Under the pieces are notes generated by a model, which saw nothing but the letters and a program-made list of their open reading frames with translations, was not told the origin of the DNA and did not search any database. Source: Gp1-AA145 sp050746025 (GTDB lineage: Bacteria > Acidobacteriota > Terriglobia > Terriglobales > Acidobacteriaceae). From it: a stretch of 64,000 nucleotides of DNA. Shown here one piece after another: positions 16,959-25,713 of this stretch. How positions within the stretch are numbered: position 1 is the stretch's first letter; each line of letters starts with the position of its first letter. Location: contig JBOGLH010000069.1 of NCBI GenBank assembly GCA_050746025.1, positions 13,159 to 77,158 on the forward strand. The letters run 5' to 3'. Position numbers and translations under genes: made by a program.

Positions 16959-18395
16959 TCAAAATTGAAAGTACAAGAATGGCGACCGCTGCCCACCAGT
17001 AATCAAGATCAGACAGCAGACCAGTCCGACCGCCAGAACACACGTCGTCCGTGGACTCCATTGATGCGACATCTCGAATGTATTGGGAGCGGCATGGGCG
17101 ATTGCTGCCGCAATCACAATGCAAAGTCCCAGCGCAACGGTTCCGACGAACATATATCCGGCGGTGGGATAAAACATTTTGGCCAGCCATTCAGCCGACA
17201 TCGTGAACGAATCGGCACGGAAAATCACCCATCCAATAATCGTCAGCAGGAACATTGCGCCGCGGCGAACGAGCTTGGGCAGGGCATCCCAGTTTTCTTG
17301 GAAAACCTTATGAAAGATCAGTAGCACGCCGTGGTACGCCCCCCAGGCCAGAAATGTCCAATTTCCCCCGTGCCAGATACCTCCCAGCAACATCGTGATG
17401 AGCAGGTTTCGGTACGTGTTTGCGCGATTACCGCCGAGCGGAATGTACAGATAATCTCGCAGGCAAGTCGAAAGGGAAATGTGCCACCGGCGCCAGAAGT
17501 CTGAGGGATCAAGGGCCTTATAGGGCGAGTTGAAATTCTGCGGGAGCCGGATGCCAAACATGTGGGCAAGACCGACGGCCATATCGCTGTACCCGGAGAA
17601 ATCAAAATATATCTGATAGGTATAGCCTAGAGCGCACAGCCACGCACCGGTTGTACCAAGGGTCGACAGGGACGACAGTCCGGGATTGATTATGGCGGCG
17701 ATAGTATCGGCCATGAGGACTTTCTTAATAAGACCGATTACGAAGTAGGACCACCCGATGTCCAGACCAGAGCTGCGATTTGCGGCGTCGAGATGCTCCA
17801 AATCACCTTCAACTTGACGAAAGCGAACGATTGGACCGGCGACCAGCTGCGGGAACAGAGCTACGTAGCACGCGAACTCGAAGATATTGGCGGTAGGCTT
17901 GATGGTGCCGCGGTAACTGTCAACGATATAGGTGATGGTATGAAAGGTATAAAACGAAATTCCGACTGGTAAAAGCGCGCCCCCCAGAAAGTCTTTGCTC
18001 CACAATAAGGAATGGAGATGGAGTTTCCAGAGCAGCGAAGATACGGTATCCATTCCCCACAGCGAGGTGAGCCATTCGCCGGAGCTCAGTGCAAACTTCC
18101 AGATACCTAGATATTTGAAAAAACTCAGCAGGGAAAGATCAATGACGATTGGAACGATCAGGCAAAGCTTTCGCCTCGGCCGGTCATGGAACCGCAAAAA
18201 GCCTATGCCGGCAGCGTAGCTGACTAGAGTCGAACAAGCCATGATCGCGCAAAATTTGTAATTCCAGAATGAATAGAAAACATAGCCTGCAACTGTGAGC
18301 CAGACATATCGAAACTGCTTGGACGAGAGTTTCCAGAAAACGAAGTAAGCCACGGGCAGAAACACAAAGAGAAATACACGACTATTGAAGAGCAT
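16959..18395 (-). CDS. MBOAT O-acyltransferase (AlgI/DltB-like)
   Basis: 478 residues with about ten membrane segments. The MBOAT signatures are present: YFDFSGYSDMAVG, the conserved FWRRWHISLS block and the catalytic His in GGIWHG. In AlgI/PatA-like systems this protein passes acetyl groups across the inner membrane to a periplasmic SGNH partner, here the gene immediately downstream. Together they probably O-acetylate an exopolysaccharide or cell-wall polymer. Confidence 0.92.
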   Translation of the reverse strand: MLFNSRVFLFVFLPVAYFVFWKLSSKQFRYVWLTVAGYVFYSFWNYKFCAIMACSTLVSYAAGIGFLRFHDRPRRKLCLIVPIVIDLSLLSFFKYLGIWKFALSSGEWLTSLWGMDTVSSLLWKLHLHSLLWSKDFLGGALLPVGISFYTFHTITYIVDSYRGTIKPTANIFEFACYVALFPQLVAGPIVRFRQVEGDLEHLDAANRSSGLDIGWSYFVIGLIKKVLMADTIAAIINPGLSSLSTLGTTGAWLCALGYTYQIYFDFSGYSDMAVGLAHMFGIRLPQNFNSPYKALDPSDFWRRWHISLSTCLRDYLYIPLGGNRANTYRNLLITMLLGGIWHGGNWTFLAWGAYHGVLLIFHKVFQENWDALPKLVRRGAMFLLTIIGWVIFRADSFTMSAEWLAKMFYPTAGYMFVGTVALGLCIVIAAAIAHAAPNTFEMSHQWSPRTTCVLAVGLVCCLILITGGQRSPFLYFQF

Positions 18396-18691
18396 GAGAA
18401 CGTTTCCGCGCGCACTGGCTTTGCCGGAAATAACAAAAAACGGGTGTGCGGCTACCCCGGAGAATATCCTGAGAACGAGGCGGGGCCGAGATTACCGCGG
18501 TAATGGGCGGCGAGTGAGCCTGACCACGGGATCACAAGATTTCAGTAAACCTTGAAAGCTGATGAAGGCTATTGTTAAGGCCTGCTAAAATGAGTGCACC
18601 TCATAATTGAACCCACGGCCCCGAACTGCCAAGCTCAAATCAGCTCTGTAATGCGCAAATCGGAAGATGCCGCTTAAATTGAAGGAGAGAC
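18396..18691. other. intergenic region, divergent promoters expected
   Basis: No gene seen. It separates the minus-strand MBOAT gene from a plus-strand small zinc-ribbon gene. It holds a 14-bp perfect palindrome (ATTACCGCGGTAAT, near 18494) which could be an operator, and an AT-rich TAAAAT about 100 nt before the small gene. Confidence 0.4.
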
Positions 18692-18871
18692 ATGGCGAAG
18701 ATCGCAAAGACTGCAGATCGCAAGAAGATTATGGATACGACGAAGAGCACCGATTGCCCAAAATGCGGCAAGCCGACGCGTATCGTTAAGAGGGTGAAAG
18801 ATCGCGAACGCGGCACACCGGGCGGCATTTTTATTTCCTGCTCGGGCTGCGAATTCCACGAGAAGCTTTAA
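18692..18871 (+). CDS. small zinc-ribbon protein
   Basis: A 59-residue protein with an excellent ribosome site (AAGGAGAGAC before ATG 18692). After a basic N-terminus it carries CPKCGKP and, 25 residues later, SCSGCEF, two CxxC knuckles forming a rubredoxin-like or topoisomerase-like zinc ribbon. It is too short for an enzyme, and a nucleic-acid or protein-binding role is inferred. It is the first of several very small proteins in this region. No specific family is recognised. Confidence 0.8.
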   Translation: MAKIAKTADRKKIMDTTKSTDCPKCGKPTRIVKRVKDRERGTPGGIFISCSGCEFHEKL

Positions 18872-19159
18872 GGGGCGTCAACTTAGGTCACGCGGTTTTA
18901 GTGGTTTGTTCTCTCCCGCGACAGAGATCTGCGCCACAAAGAAGAGAATGTATTGACCACAGTCTCAGGTGTTCTAAAGGCGAACGCGCCGAAGCATAAG
19001 GCCAGCACGGAATGCCAGAAGCCACGCTAGTGTGATCTGGCCGGTGTCGCTTCTCGCGCTGCGCCATCTCTCCCAGAAGGTCAACCGGACCCTAATTTCT
19101 CGAACAGTCGAACTGAGAAATTGAAATCGCGCCCTTATTCCACAGGATTATGACCTTGT

Positions 19160-19624
19160 GTGCGGTACCATACAGTCTTTCCTGTATGTACTCTGCCAAC
19201 ATATCTGAGAGATCATTGGGGCGGGTCACTGTTAGTGTCATCTATTCCAAAGCAAACCACACAACTGAGGCCGCTGATACTCTGCGTTGAGGACAGCCCT
19301 ACGTATCTTGTGCTTCGCAAAAAGGTTCTCGAGCGAGAAGGATACGAGGTTATCGGTGTGACCTCGACCGATGAAGCCCTCAAGGCCCTTCGCGATTTTC
19401 CTGTTTGCGCCACCATCGCTGACCACATGCTTCAGGGCACGAACGGATCCGAACTCGCTCGCGAAATGAAAAAAATTAAGCCCAAGGTCCCTATCATCCT
19501 GTTTTCCGGTACAGTTCCGCAAAGTCTGAATGCTGTGGACGTTTACGTCTACGTCAACAAAGGCGAACCGACTGCGAAATTCCTCGGCATTGTCCGAGCG
19601 GTGGTCCAGCGGTATCGTACATGA
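19160..19624 (+). CDS. single-domain response regulator
   Basis: A receiver of about 120-154 residues. The acidic pocket is LCVEDSPTYL, the phospho-acceptor Asp is in IADHMLQGTNG, and the Ser-Gly-Thr switch (LFSGT) and Lys (VNKGEPT) follow. The longest start is GTG 19160; GTG 19235 trims the protein to just before the beta1 strand and is equally plausible. The stop overlaps the next receiver by ATGA, so the two are co-translated. No kinase is adjacent. Confidence 0.85.
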   Translation: MRYHTVFPVCTLPTYLRDHWGGSLLVSSIPKQTTQLRPLILCVEDSPTYLVLRKKVLEREGYEVIGVTSTDEALKALRDFPVCATIADHMLQGTNGSELAREMKKIKPKVPIILFSGTVPQSLNAVDVYVYVNKGEPTAKFLGIVRAVVQRYRT

Positions 19625-20023
19625 CCCACGTGGGTCTCAGTCGAAAGCGCATTCTCTTCGTCGACGATGAGCCCGCGATACGCGCAACTCTCCCCGTTAT
19701 CTTGCAGCGATACGGCTTTAATGTGGCTGTTGCCTCCACCGTAGCTGAAGCCCTTGAGCAGATAAAGAAGCAGGAATTTGACCTCTTGCTCTCTGATTTG
19801 AATATCGGAGGCGAGCGCGACGGATATGTGGTGATTAGAGCCATGCGCGATGTTAATCCGGATTGCATCAATATTGTTCTCACGGGATACCCCGATGGAA
19901 AGCGCGGCCGAAGGGCTTAAGTTAGGAATTGAAGATTACATAGCAAAGCCGGCAAACGCGGATGCACTCGTGGCTATGCTGGCGGAAAAGCTGACTGCAC
20001 GGAAAAAAGTCAGCACCAGCTAA
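19621..20023 (+). pseudogene. response regulator with a frameshift near the alpha4 helix
   Basis: Starts ATG 19621 and reads as a good receiver (ILFVDDEPAIRATL; phospho-Asp in LLLSDLNIGG; Thr in IVLTGYP), then runs to a stop at 19918-19920. From about 19898 another frame gives the missing end: ESAAEGLKLGIEDYIAKPANADALVAML, with the conserved Lys-Pro, ending at 20023. One extra base or two lost bases near 19897 explains this. It may be a real loss of the beta5-alpha5 face, a programmed shift, or a base-calling error. Confidence 0.85.
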
Positions 20024-20272
20024 GTTCTTATTTGCAATAGCTTAGATCGCATCCGGCAACACCCGAACAACCGCAAACGCCATTACGCCCTGTGAGCAAC
20101 AGTAACAAGGGCCTCTCCAAGAGTGTTAGCACAACGGAAAATCAGGGAATCCCGAAAGAGAAAAAGGTGCGCATCAGGAAGTACGGACCTATGTGCTCTG
20201 TTGGGCAGACACGGAGAATTTATCCAGCTATTCTCATCGCGCGCATTAGTCGACAGGGAGTTGTGTCCGGCG

Positions 20273-20458
20273 ATGAGACAATACAGCAAACCTGTGCGGG
20301 ATCTTCTGGCACGAATAGTGCCTTTCAATTCCCTTAAAGTGGAATGCCCGTACTGCAAGTGTGGAATCGGCCGCAAGTGTCACACTCAGACTGGCGCCAT
20401 TATAGACGGAGTGCATTTTGCCAGGCTCAAAGCAGCCAACCGCAAGCCTGTCAGCTAA
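20273..20458 (+). CDS. small phage-type zinc-finger protein
   Basis: 61 residues from ATG 20273. The C-terminal half holds CPYCKCGIGRKCHTQTGAIIDGVHFAR, the CPxC-x5-GxxC-x-T-x2-G-x6-H-x2-R pattern of the small zinc-finger domain common in phage and actinobacterial proteins. The same frame is open to 20123, but that part looks non-coding. The ribosome site is weak (GGGAG 14 nt upstream), so the start is uncertain. Confidence 0.55.
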   Translation: MRQYSKPVRDLLARIVPFNSLKVECPYCKCGIGRKCHTQTGAIIDGVHFARLKAANRKPVS

Positions 20459-20608
20459 GAATTTCCGGGAATACGGACGTATAATTCAGCGTCGAACGGA
20501 CAATCAAAGGTCCCCCAGCGGACCGACAAGCACAACCTCTTCGGCCAGAATGGTAAACAGGTTCTCCCTATTTTCTTAGTGCTCGTTAATTTCTGAGTAG
20601 GAGTTTCG

Positions 20609-20767
20609 ATGTCAGCTCACCCACGTTCTTTGCCGCTCCAGCCACTCAACCAGGAACAAACCGGCTCACGGTTTTGTTCCGATCCCGATTGCGAGTATTG
20701 CAAGGATCTACGAGAAGCCGAAGAACAATTGCGACAAGGAAGGCCAATTAGCAAATCTGAGAGGTAG
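20609..20767 (+). CDS. small Cys-containing protein, function unknown
   Basis: 52 residues, ATG 20609 preceded by TAGGAG. A polar N-terminus is followed by FCSDPDCEYCKDLREAEE, giving C-x4-C-x2-C, possibly an incomplete metal site, then a charged helix. No family is recognised. The good ribosome site and proximity to two other mini-genes support it being real. Confidence 0.6.
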   Translation: MSAHPRSLPLQPLNQEQTGSRFCSDPDCEYCKDLREAEEQLRQGRPISKSER

Positions 20768-20800
20768 TCCTTCTAATCCTCGATTAGTTCGTTGGATAGG

Positions 20801-20953
20801 ATGAAAAAACGTAAACATTCCTCACCGAAAATTGAGCTTCCCTCCGACGTTTCAGCCTTGATATCCGGCTACGAAAAAGACAGCCGAGATGCTGAAGCTA
20901 AGCTATCCGACGTCCGCAAGAAAAAAACAGCACGCAAAGCGAAACTCAAGTAA
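20801..20953 (+). CDS. small basic protein, function unknown
   Basis: 50 residues, ATG 20801, 33 nt after the preceding small gene and in the same direction. Both ends are Lys/Arg rich (MKKRKHSSPK, then KKKTARKAKLK), with a short acidic helix between. It could bind nucleic acid. The ribosome site is poor (GGATAGG directly abutting), so the call is tentative. Confidence 0.5.
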   Translation: MKKRKHSSPKIELPSDVSALISGYEKDSRDAEAKLSDVRKKKTARKAKLK

Positions 20954-21063
20954 GCGAGAGTCTCGCACTCAACTACATACCAACAAATCCGGGATAATAG
21001 CTGCTCGGAATACCTCAGCACCACAGGCTTTGCAGTCCGTTACTTCGCGGGTTGGCTATGTTC

Positions 21064-22296
21064 TCATGGGTTGGTGGATCGGGGCGGTATTGAAAGACTT
21101 AGGCATTCGCGTGCGATCGACCAATCTTCTTGCGCGCGGATCACCAGTACTCGCACAGCGGATTTCGATGTGGAGACTTCGCAGTCGGCTTTAGGCGAAG
21201 AATTTTTCCTATCATCAAGTTGAACTCCGAGGAATCCCAACTTCGCGCAGGTCGCGCTGCGAATTTCGGCGGCATTTTCTCCGATACCGGCGGTGAATAT
21301 GATCACATCCATGCCACCGAGAGATGCGGCCATTGCCGCGATCCCGGCCTGCAACCGATGAACAAAAATATCTACCGCAAGTTTGGCGCGGGCGTTGCCT
21401 TGACTAGCGGCTTCGAGCACATCCCGCATGTCGCTGGAGACACCTGAAATCCCCAGCAGCCCGGATCGCCGATTGAGGATTTTGTCAAGATCTGTGGCGG
21501 TGGCAGATTCCGCGCGCATCAGGTGAAACAGAATGCCAGGATCGACTGATCCGCTGCGCGTGCCCATCATTAATCCTTCAAGCGGAGTGAATCCCATTGT
21601 GGTGTCAACGCTCTTGCCGCCGTCGATGGAGGCAAGCGAGCAGCCATTTCCCAGATGGCAGCTGACGATTTTTAGCGAGGAGAGTTCACGCTTCAACAAC
21701 TGCGCCGCGCGAGCGGCGCAATACTCGTGATTGATGCCATGGAAGCCGTAACGGCGAATGTCATGTTCGAACCACTCGTACGGTCCAGGATAAACTTTTG
21801 CGGCCAGCGGCAAGGTGCGATGAAATCCGGTATCGAAGACCGCGATTTGCTTGACCTTCGGGAACAGTTTTTCGGCCAGATCAATGCCTTGAAGCCCGGC
21901 GGCGTTGTGCAGTGGTGCGATAGCGGCAACATCCTGAATAGCCTGTTTAACTTCGGGCGTGATTATTGCGGGCTCGCTTAGGTGCGGGCCGCCGTGCACA
22001 ATGCGATGTCCAACCACCTCAATCTCTGATCGGTGGCTTATGACCTGCGCTGGCGACTCCCAGAGTTTTGTCAACAGCTTCTCGAGTGACCCTCTGCGAT
22101 CGTCGGCTCGGATAATCGCGTCTTCCTTTATTGTTTTCCCACCCGAGTTATGGACCGTCAGCTTCTCTTTATCGCCGTCCCACTCCAGTTTGCCTTCCCA
22201 CAGCGGTGCTACCGGCTCAGTGGAAGCCTCAGGGGCAAGTTCAAAGAGCGCGCTCTTCTGACTGCTCGAACCAGAATTAAGAACCAGAATCTTCAT
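21064..22296 (-). CDS. ackA: acetate kinase
   Basis: 410 residues from ATG 22296 (KILVLNSGSSSQKSALFEL). It interconverts acetyl-phosphate plus ADP and acetate plus ATP. Family motifs are NSGSSS at the N-terminus, VFDTGFHRTLP, SCHLGNGCSLASIDGGKS and, at the adenosine site, FTAGIGENAAEIR. It lies downstream of phosphoketolase on the same strand, so acetyl-phosphate made there can be cashed in for ATP. Confidence 0.96.
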   Translation of the reverse strand: MKILVLNSGSSSQKSALFELAPEASTEPVAPLWEGKLEWDGDKEKLTVHNSGGKTIKEDAIIRADDRRGSLEKLLTKLWESPAQVISHRSEIEVVGHRIVHGGPHLSEPAIITPEVKQAIQDVAAIAPLHNAAGLQGIDLAEKLFPKVKQIAVFDTGFHRTLPLAAKVYPGPYEWFEHDIRRYGFHGINHEYCAARAAQLLKRELSSLKIVSCHLGNGCSLASIDGGKSVDTTMGFTPLEGLMMGTRSGSVDPGILFHLMRAESATATDLDKILNRRSGLLGISGVSSDMRDVLEAASQGNARAKLAVDIFVHRLQAGIAAMAASLGGMDVIIFTAGIGENAAEIRSATCAKLGFLGVQLDDRKNSSPKADCEVSTSKSAVRVLVIRAQEDWSIARECLSLSIPPRSTNP

Positions 22297-22315
22297 ATGC
22301 CAAGGGTCGAGCCCA

Positions 22316-22424
22316 TCAACCACGAAGGACACAAAAGTTCACAAAGGAAAGCCAATCCTTCTTAATGAGTCGGCGGTTTTCCTCTGTGAACCTTAGTGTC
22401 CTTCGCGGTTGATGCCTTTATCTT
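22316..22424. repeat. inverted pair of dispersed repeats between xfp and ackA
   Basis: Two copies of the ACCACGAAGGACACAAAAGTTCACA-type repeat face each other (about 22316-22352 and 22383-22424), about 30 nt apart. The arms share CATCAACC, CGAAGGACAC and GTTCACA and could form a long imperfect hairpin in the xfp-ackA transcript. Confidence 0.75.
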
Positions 22425-24813
22425 ATTGCTCCCACTTCCAGTTCAGAATTTCCGGCATGTCGATGCCGTGCTCGCGAACGTATTGTTTGTGCTCAATGAG
22501 CTTGTTGCGCAGAAATTGCTTGAAATGGCCACCGATGGGCACCAACTTCGGCACCCGATCGACGACATCGCCGGCCAGATGAAAGCGATCGAGATCATTC
22601 AGCACCGTCATATCGAAAGGCGTGGTGGTGGTGCCTTCTTCTTTGTATCCGCGCACATGGAAGTTGTCGTGGTTGTGCCGGCGATAAGTGAGCCGATGGA
22701 TCAGCCACGGATACCCGTGATAAGCGAAGATGACGGGCTTATCGACGGTAAACAAGGAATCAAAATCACTATCCGTGAGTCCATGCGGATGTTCGCTGGA
22801 TGGCTGAATGGTCATCAGGTCGACCACATTGATCACGCGAATTTTGAGATCAGGAAAGTGCTGCCGCAACAAATCGACAGCGGCGAGAGTTTCAAGCGTA
22901 GGCACGTCACCGGCGCAGGCCATGACGACGTCAGGTTCGGAGTTTTCGTCATTACTGGCCCACTCCCATATTCCGATGCCATTGGTGCAATGGTCGATTG
23001 CGGATTCCATATCGAGCCACTGCAATTCTGGCTGCTTGCCGGCCACGATCACGTTCACGTAGTGGCGACTGCGCAGGCAGTGATTAGCGACCGAGAGCAG
23101 GCAATTGGCGTCGGGCGGCAGGTACACGCGAACCACATCAGCTTTTTTATTGACTACGAGATCGATAAATCCCGGGTCCTGATGCGTGAAGCCGTTGTGG
23201 TCCTGTCGCCACACATGCGAGGTGAGCAGATAATTCAGAGACGCGATGGGACGCCGCCATTCAATTTCTCGTGTAACTTTCAGCCACTTGGCATGCTGGT
23301 TGAACATGGAATCTACGATGTGAATAAACGCTTCGTAACAGGAAAAGAACCCGTGACGTCCGGTCAGCAGGTACCCTTCGAGCCAGCCCTGGCACATGTG
23401 TTCGCTTAAAATTTCGAGCACACGGCCATCGGGCGAGAGATTTTCGTCAACTGGAAGCATAGGCTCGAGCCATTCTTTGTTGCTGGCTTCGTAGATCAAC
23501 TCGAGCCGGTTCGAGGCAGTTTCATCGGGGCCGAAGACGCGGAAATTCTTCGATTCCAGATTCAACTTCATCACATCGCGCAAAAATCCGCCGAGCACAC
23601 GGGTCGATTCTGCATCGCTGGTACCGGGGGTGGATACATCAACCGCGTATTGGCGAAAGTCAGGCATGACCAGATCGCGCAACAATATTCCGCCGTTCGC
23701 ATGCGGGTTGGCGCTCATCCGGCTATCGCCCCGTGGTGGAAGTTCGGCGAGTTCGGGAATCAGTTTGCCTTTCTCGTCGAACAACTCTTCAGGACGATAA
23801 CTGCGCATCCAGTCTTCAAGAATCTTCAAGTGTGCGGGCTTCTCTTGCAGATCGGCGACTGGGACTTGATGCGCTCGCCAGGTGCCCTCAATCTGCTTGC
23901 CATCGACCATTTTTGGACCGGTCCAGCCTTTCGGGGTGCGCATCACGATCATTGGCCACTCCGGCAGAGTTGCATTCTTCCTCTTGCGTGCGTCTTCCTG
24001 AATTGAGCGAGCCTCCTCGACAACGTGATCGAGCGTTGCGGCCATGAGCTGGTGCATCTGCTCGGGTTCGTGACCTTCGAGGAAATACGGATTCCATCCA
24101 TAGCCCGTGAACAGTTTGGTTAACTGGTCATCGCTCATCCGGCCCAGAATCGTGGGATTGGCGATTTTATATCCATTCAAATGCAAAATGGGCAGTACTG
24201 CGCCATCGTGCTTCGGATTTAGGAATTTGTTAATGTGCCAGCCAGTCGCGAGCGGCCCGGTCTCAGCTTCGCCATCACCGACCACGCAACAGACCAGCAG
24301 ATCAGGATTATCGAAGGCTGCGCCGGCAGCGTGACTCAATGAATAGCCGAGTTCACCGCCTTCGTGGATAGAGCCTGGCGTCTCGGGCGCGTCGTGGCTG
24401 GGAATCCCACCGGGGAAGGAAAACTGTTTGAAGAGCCGCCGCATACCTTCCTCACTTTGAGCAATGTTGGGATAAAGCTCGGTGTAGGTGCCCTCGAGAT
24501 AGGCATTGGCGACCATGCCTGGGCCGCCGTGGCCGGGGCCGCAGATATAGATCATGTCGAGGTCATTTTTCTTAATGACGCGATTCAAATGCACGTAAAC
24601 AAAGTTCAATCCCGGTGTGGTGCCGAAGTGGCCGAGGAGCCTGGGTTTGACGTGCTCCAGCTTCAGCGGCTCGCGTAAGAGCGGGTTGGCGTACAAATAA
24701 ATCTGCCCGACGGAAAGGTAATTTGCCGCACGCCAGTAGGCATGAATTTTAGAGAGTTCTTCCTGAGTTAAAGGTGAATGCGAAATGCCGGGAAGGGAAT
24801 TAATGGCGGTCAT
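22423..24813 (-). CDS. xfp: phosphoketolase (xylulose-5-P / fructose-6-P)
   Basis: 796 residues, the usual Xfp length. A ThDP enzyme that cleaves xylulose-5-P (and perhaps fructose-6-P) with phosphate to acetyl-phosphate plus a triose- or tetrose-phosphate. The N-terminal region has YLSVGQIYL and GHGGPGMVAN. The ThDP-binding block is VVGDGEAETGPLATGWHINK. Further family blocks are RQDHNGFTHQDPGF and a C-terminal IRVINVVDLM region. It heads a two-gene unit with ackA, 126 nt upstream of that gene, giving a phosphoketolase-acetate route. Confidence 0.96.
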   Translation of the reverse strand: MTAINSLPGISHSPLTQEELSKIHAYWRAANYLSVGQIYLYANPLLREPLKLEHVKPRLLGHFGTTPGLNFVYVHLNRVIKKNDLDMIYICGPGHGGPGMVANAYLEGTYTELYPNIAQSEEGMRRLFKQFSFPGGIPSHDAPETPGSIHEGGELGYSLSHAAGAAFDNPDLLVCCVVGDGEAETGPLATGWHINKFLNPKHDGAVLPILHLNGYKIANPTILGRMSDDQLTKLFTGYGWNPYFLEGHEPEQMHQLMAATLDHVVEEARSIQEDARKRKNATLPEWPMIVMRTPKGWTGPKMVDGKQIEGTWRAHQVPVADLQEKPAHLKILEDWMRSYRPEELFDEKGKLIPELAELPPRGDSRMSANPHANGGILLRDLVMPDFRQYAVDVSTPGTSDAESTRVLGGFLRDVMKLNLESKNFRVFGPDETASNRLELIYEASNKEWLEPMLPVDENLSPDGRVLEILSEHMCQGWLEGYLLTGRHGFFSCYEAFIHIVDSMFNQHAKWLKVTREIEWRRPIASLNYLLTSHVWRQDHNGFTHQDPGFIDLVVNKKADVVRVYLPPDANCLLSVANHCLRSRHYVNVIVAGKQPELQWLDMESAIDHCTNGIGIWEWASNDENSEPDVVMACAGDVPTLETLAAVDLLRQHFPDLKIRVINVVDLMTIQPSSEHPHGLTDSDFDSLFTVDKPVIFAYHGYPWLIHRLTYRRHNHDNFHVRGYKEEGTTTTPFDMTVLNDLDRFHLAGDVVDRVPKLVPIGGHFKQFLRNKLIEHKQYVREHGIDMPEILNWKWEQ

Positions 24814-24979
24814 GGGAACACCTCAAACTGGTATCGGCGGGAACTATTGATTATCGCGCATCGAGATAAACAATGCGTGAATCGAAACGGAAGGAATTTC
24901 GCGGTTGCTCAGCGCTCTCTGCGGTTAAAAGTTGTTGAACTTGCTTGTGCAGCCGGCGTCGCCTTGCATGATGCAGCGA

Positions 24980-25561
24980 TCACGGTTTTTTTGGCTTCAA
25001 ATCACACGCATGCGAAACTAACTTCAAATCCAGTCCTTCAGGTGAGAATTCCGCGATTTGCGGGCCACGCGGAGTCTGGAACTCTACTCGGAATAGATGG
25101 GCGCCGATTAACTCACGCGCCGTGCCTTTATCCATGGCCAGAAAATGGCCGTTGATCCAATTCCAACTGTGATTACTATGGGCGTTGTCGACGCGCACGC
25201 TGACGCGCATTTGCGGCTGTCCCCAAAAGCCGGGCCAGTTTGGCCGGGCCAAACGCATATCAGGACGGAAGTCGGCGAGCTTTAACTTGCCATCGGTGCA
25301 GTACAGAATGATTTTGGCCTGATCGTCGCTGTTGGGCGCATTGTCAGCAGGCAGCTCGAAACGCACCCGCTTGGCCGCCGTCATTCGATCCTCGCCTGAA
25401 TATTCAGTCCAGTTGCCGCCGGCATTCACACTGTTCGCGTTGCCTTCGTAGTTTCCCTGATTATCCGGCGGCGGAGCATCTCTCCGATACTGAGCGAACA
25501 CGCTTCCACTCGAAAGCAACAGCGCAAAAATTCCTATGCCCCTGATGACATTGCGAATCAT
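24980..25561 (-). CDS. secreted protein of unknown function
   Basis: 193 residues with a clear Sec signal peptide (about 1-23, cut after VFA). The mature part is rich in Asn, Pro and Trp and looks like a beta-sandwich; there are two Cys. No family is recognised. It lies between the phosphoketolase gene and an M13 peptidase, all on the minus strand but with gaps over 150 nt, so co-transcription is uncertain. Confidence 0.8.
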   Translation of the reverse strand: MIRNVIRGIGIFALLLSSGSVFAQYRRDAPPPDNQGNYEGNANSVNAGGNWTEYSGEDRMTAAKRVRFELPADNAPNSDDQAKIILYCTDGKLKLADFRPDMRLARPNWPGFWGQPQMRVSVRVDNAHSNHSWNWINGHFLAMDKGTARELIGAHLFRVEFQTPRGPQIAEFSPEGLDLKLVSHACDLKPKKP

Positions 25562-25713
25562 ATTCTTCGTGCTCCGAATATTCTGATCTTGTCGACAGCG
25601 CGCCCCAAGATCAAGTATCAGATTTAATACACTTCAGCAGTAACGTCACTGCCCAAACGTAGTAAACCCTATCGAAGCTGAAAAGTTGCACCGGCATCAG
25701 GGCTTTACCAGCG

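Noticed and set aside
20083..20376. 97-codon minus-strand frame
   Set aside because: No ribosome site or motif, and it lies opposite the zinc-finger gene.
22396..23409. 337-codon open frame on the plus strand
   Set aside because: Antisense shadow of the phosphoketolase gene in GC-rich sequence; no recognisable domain.
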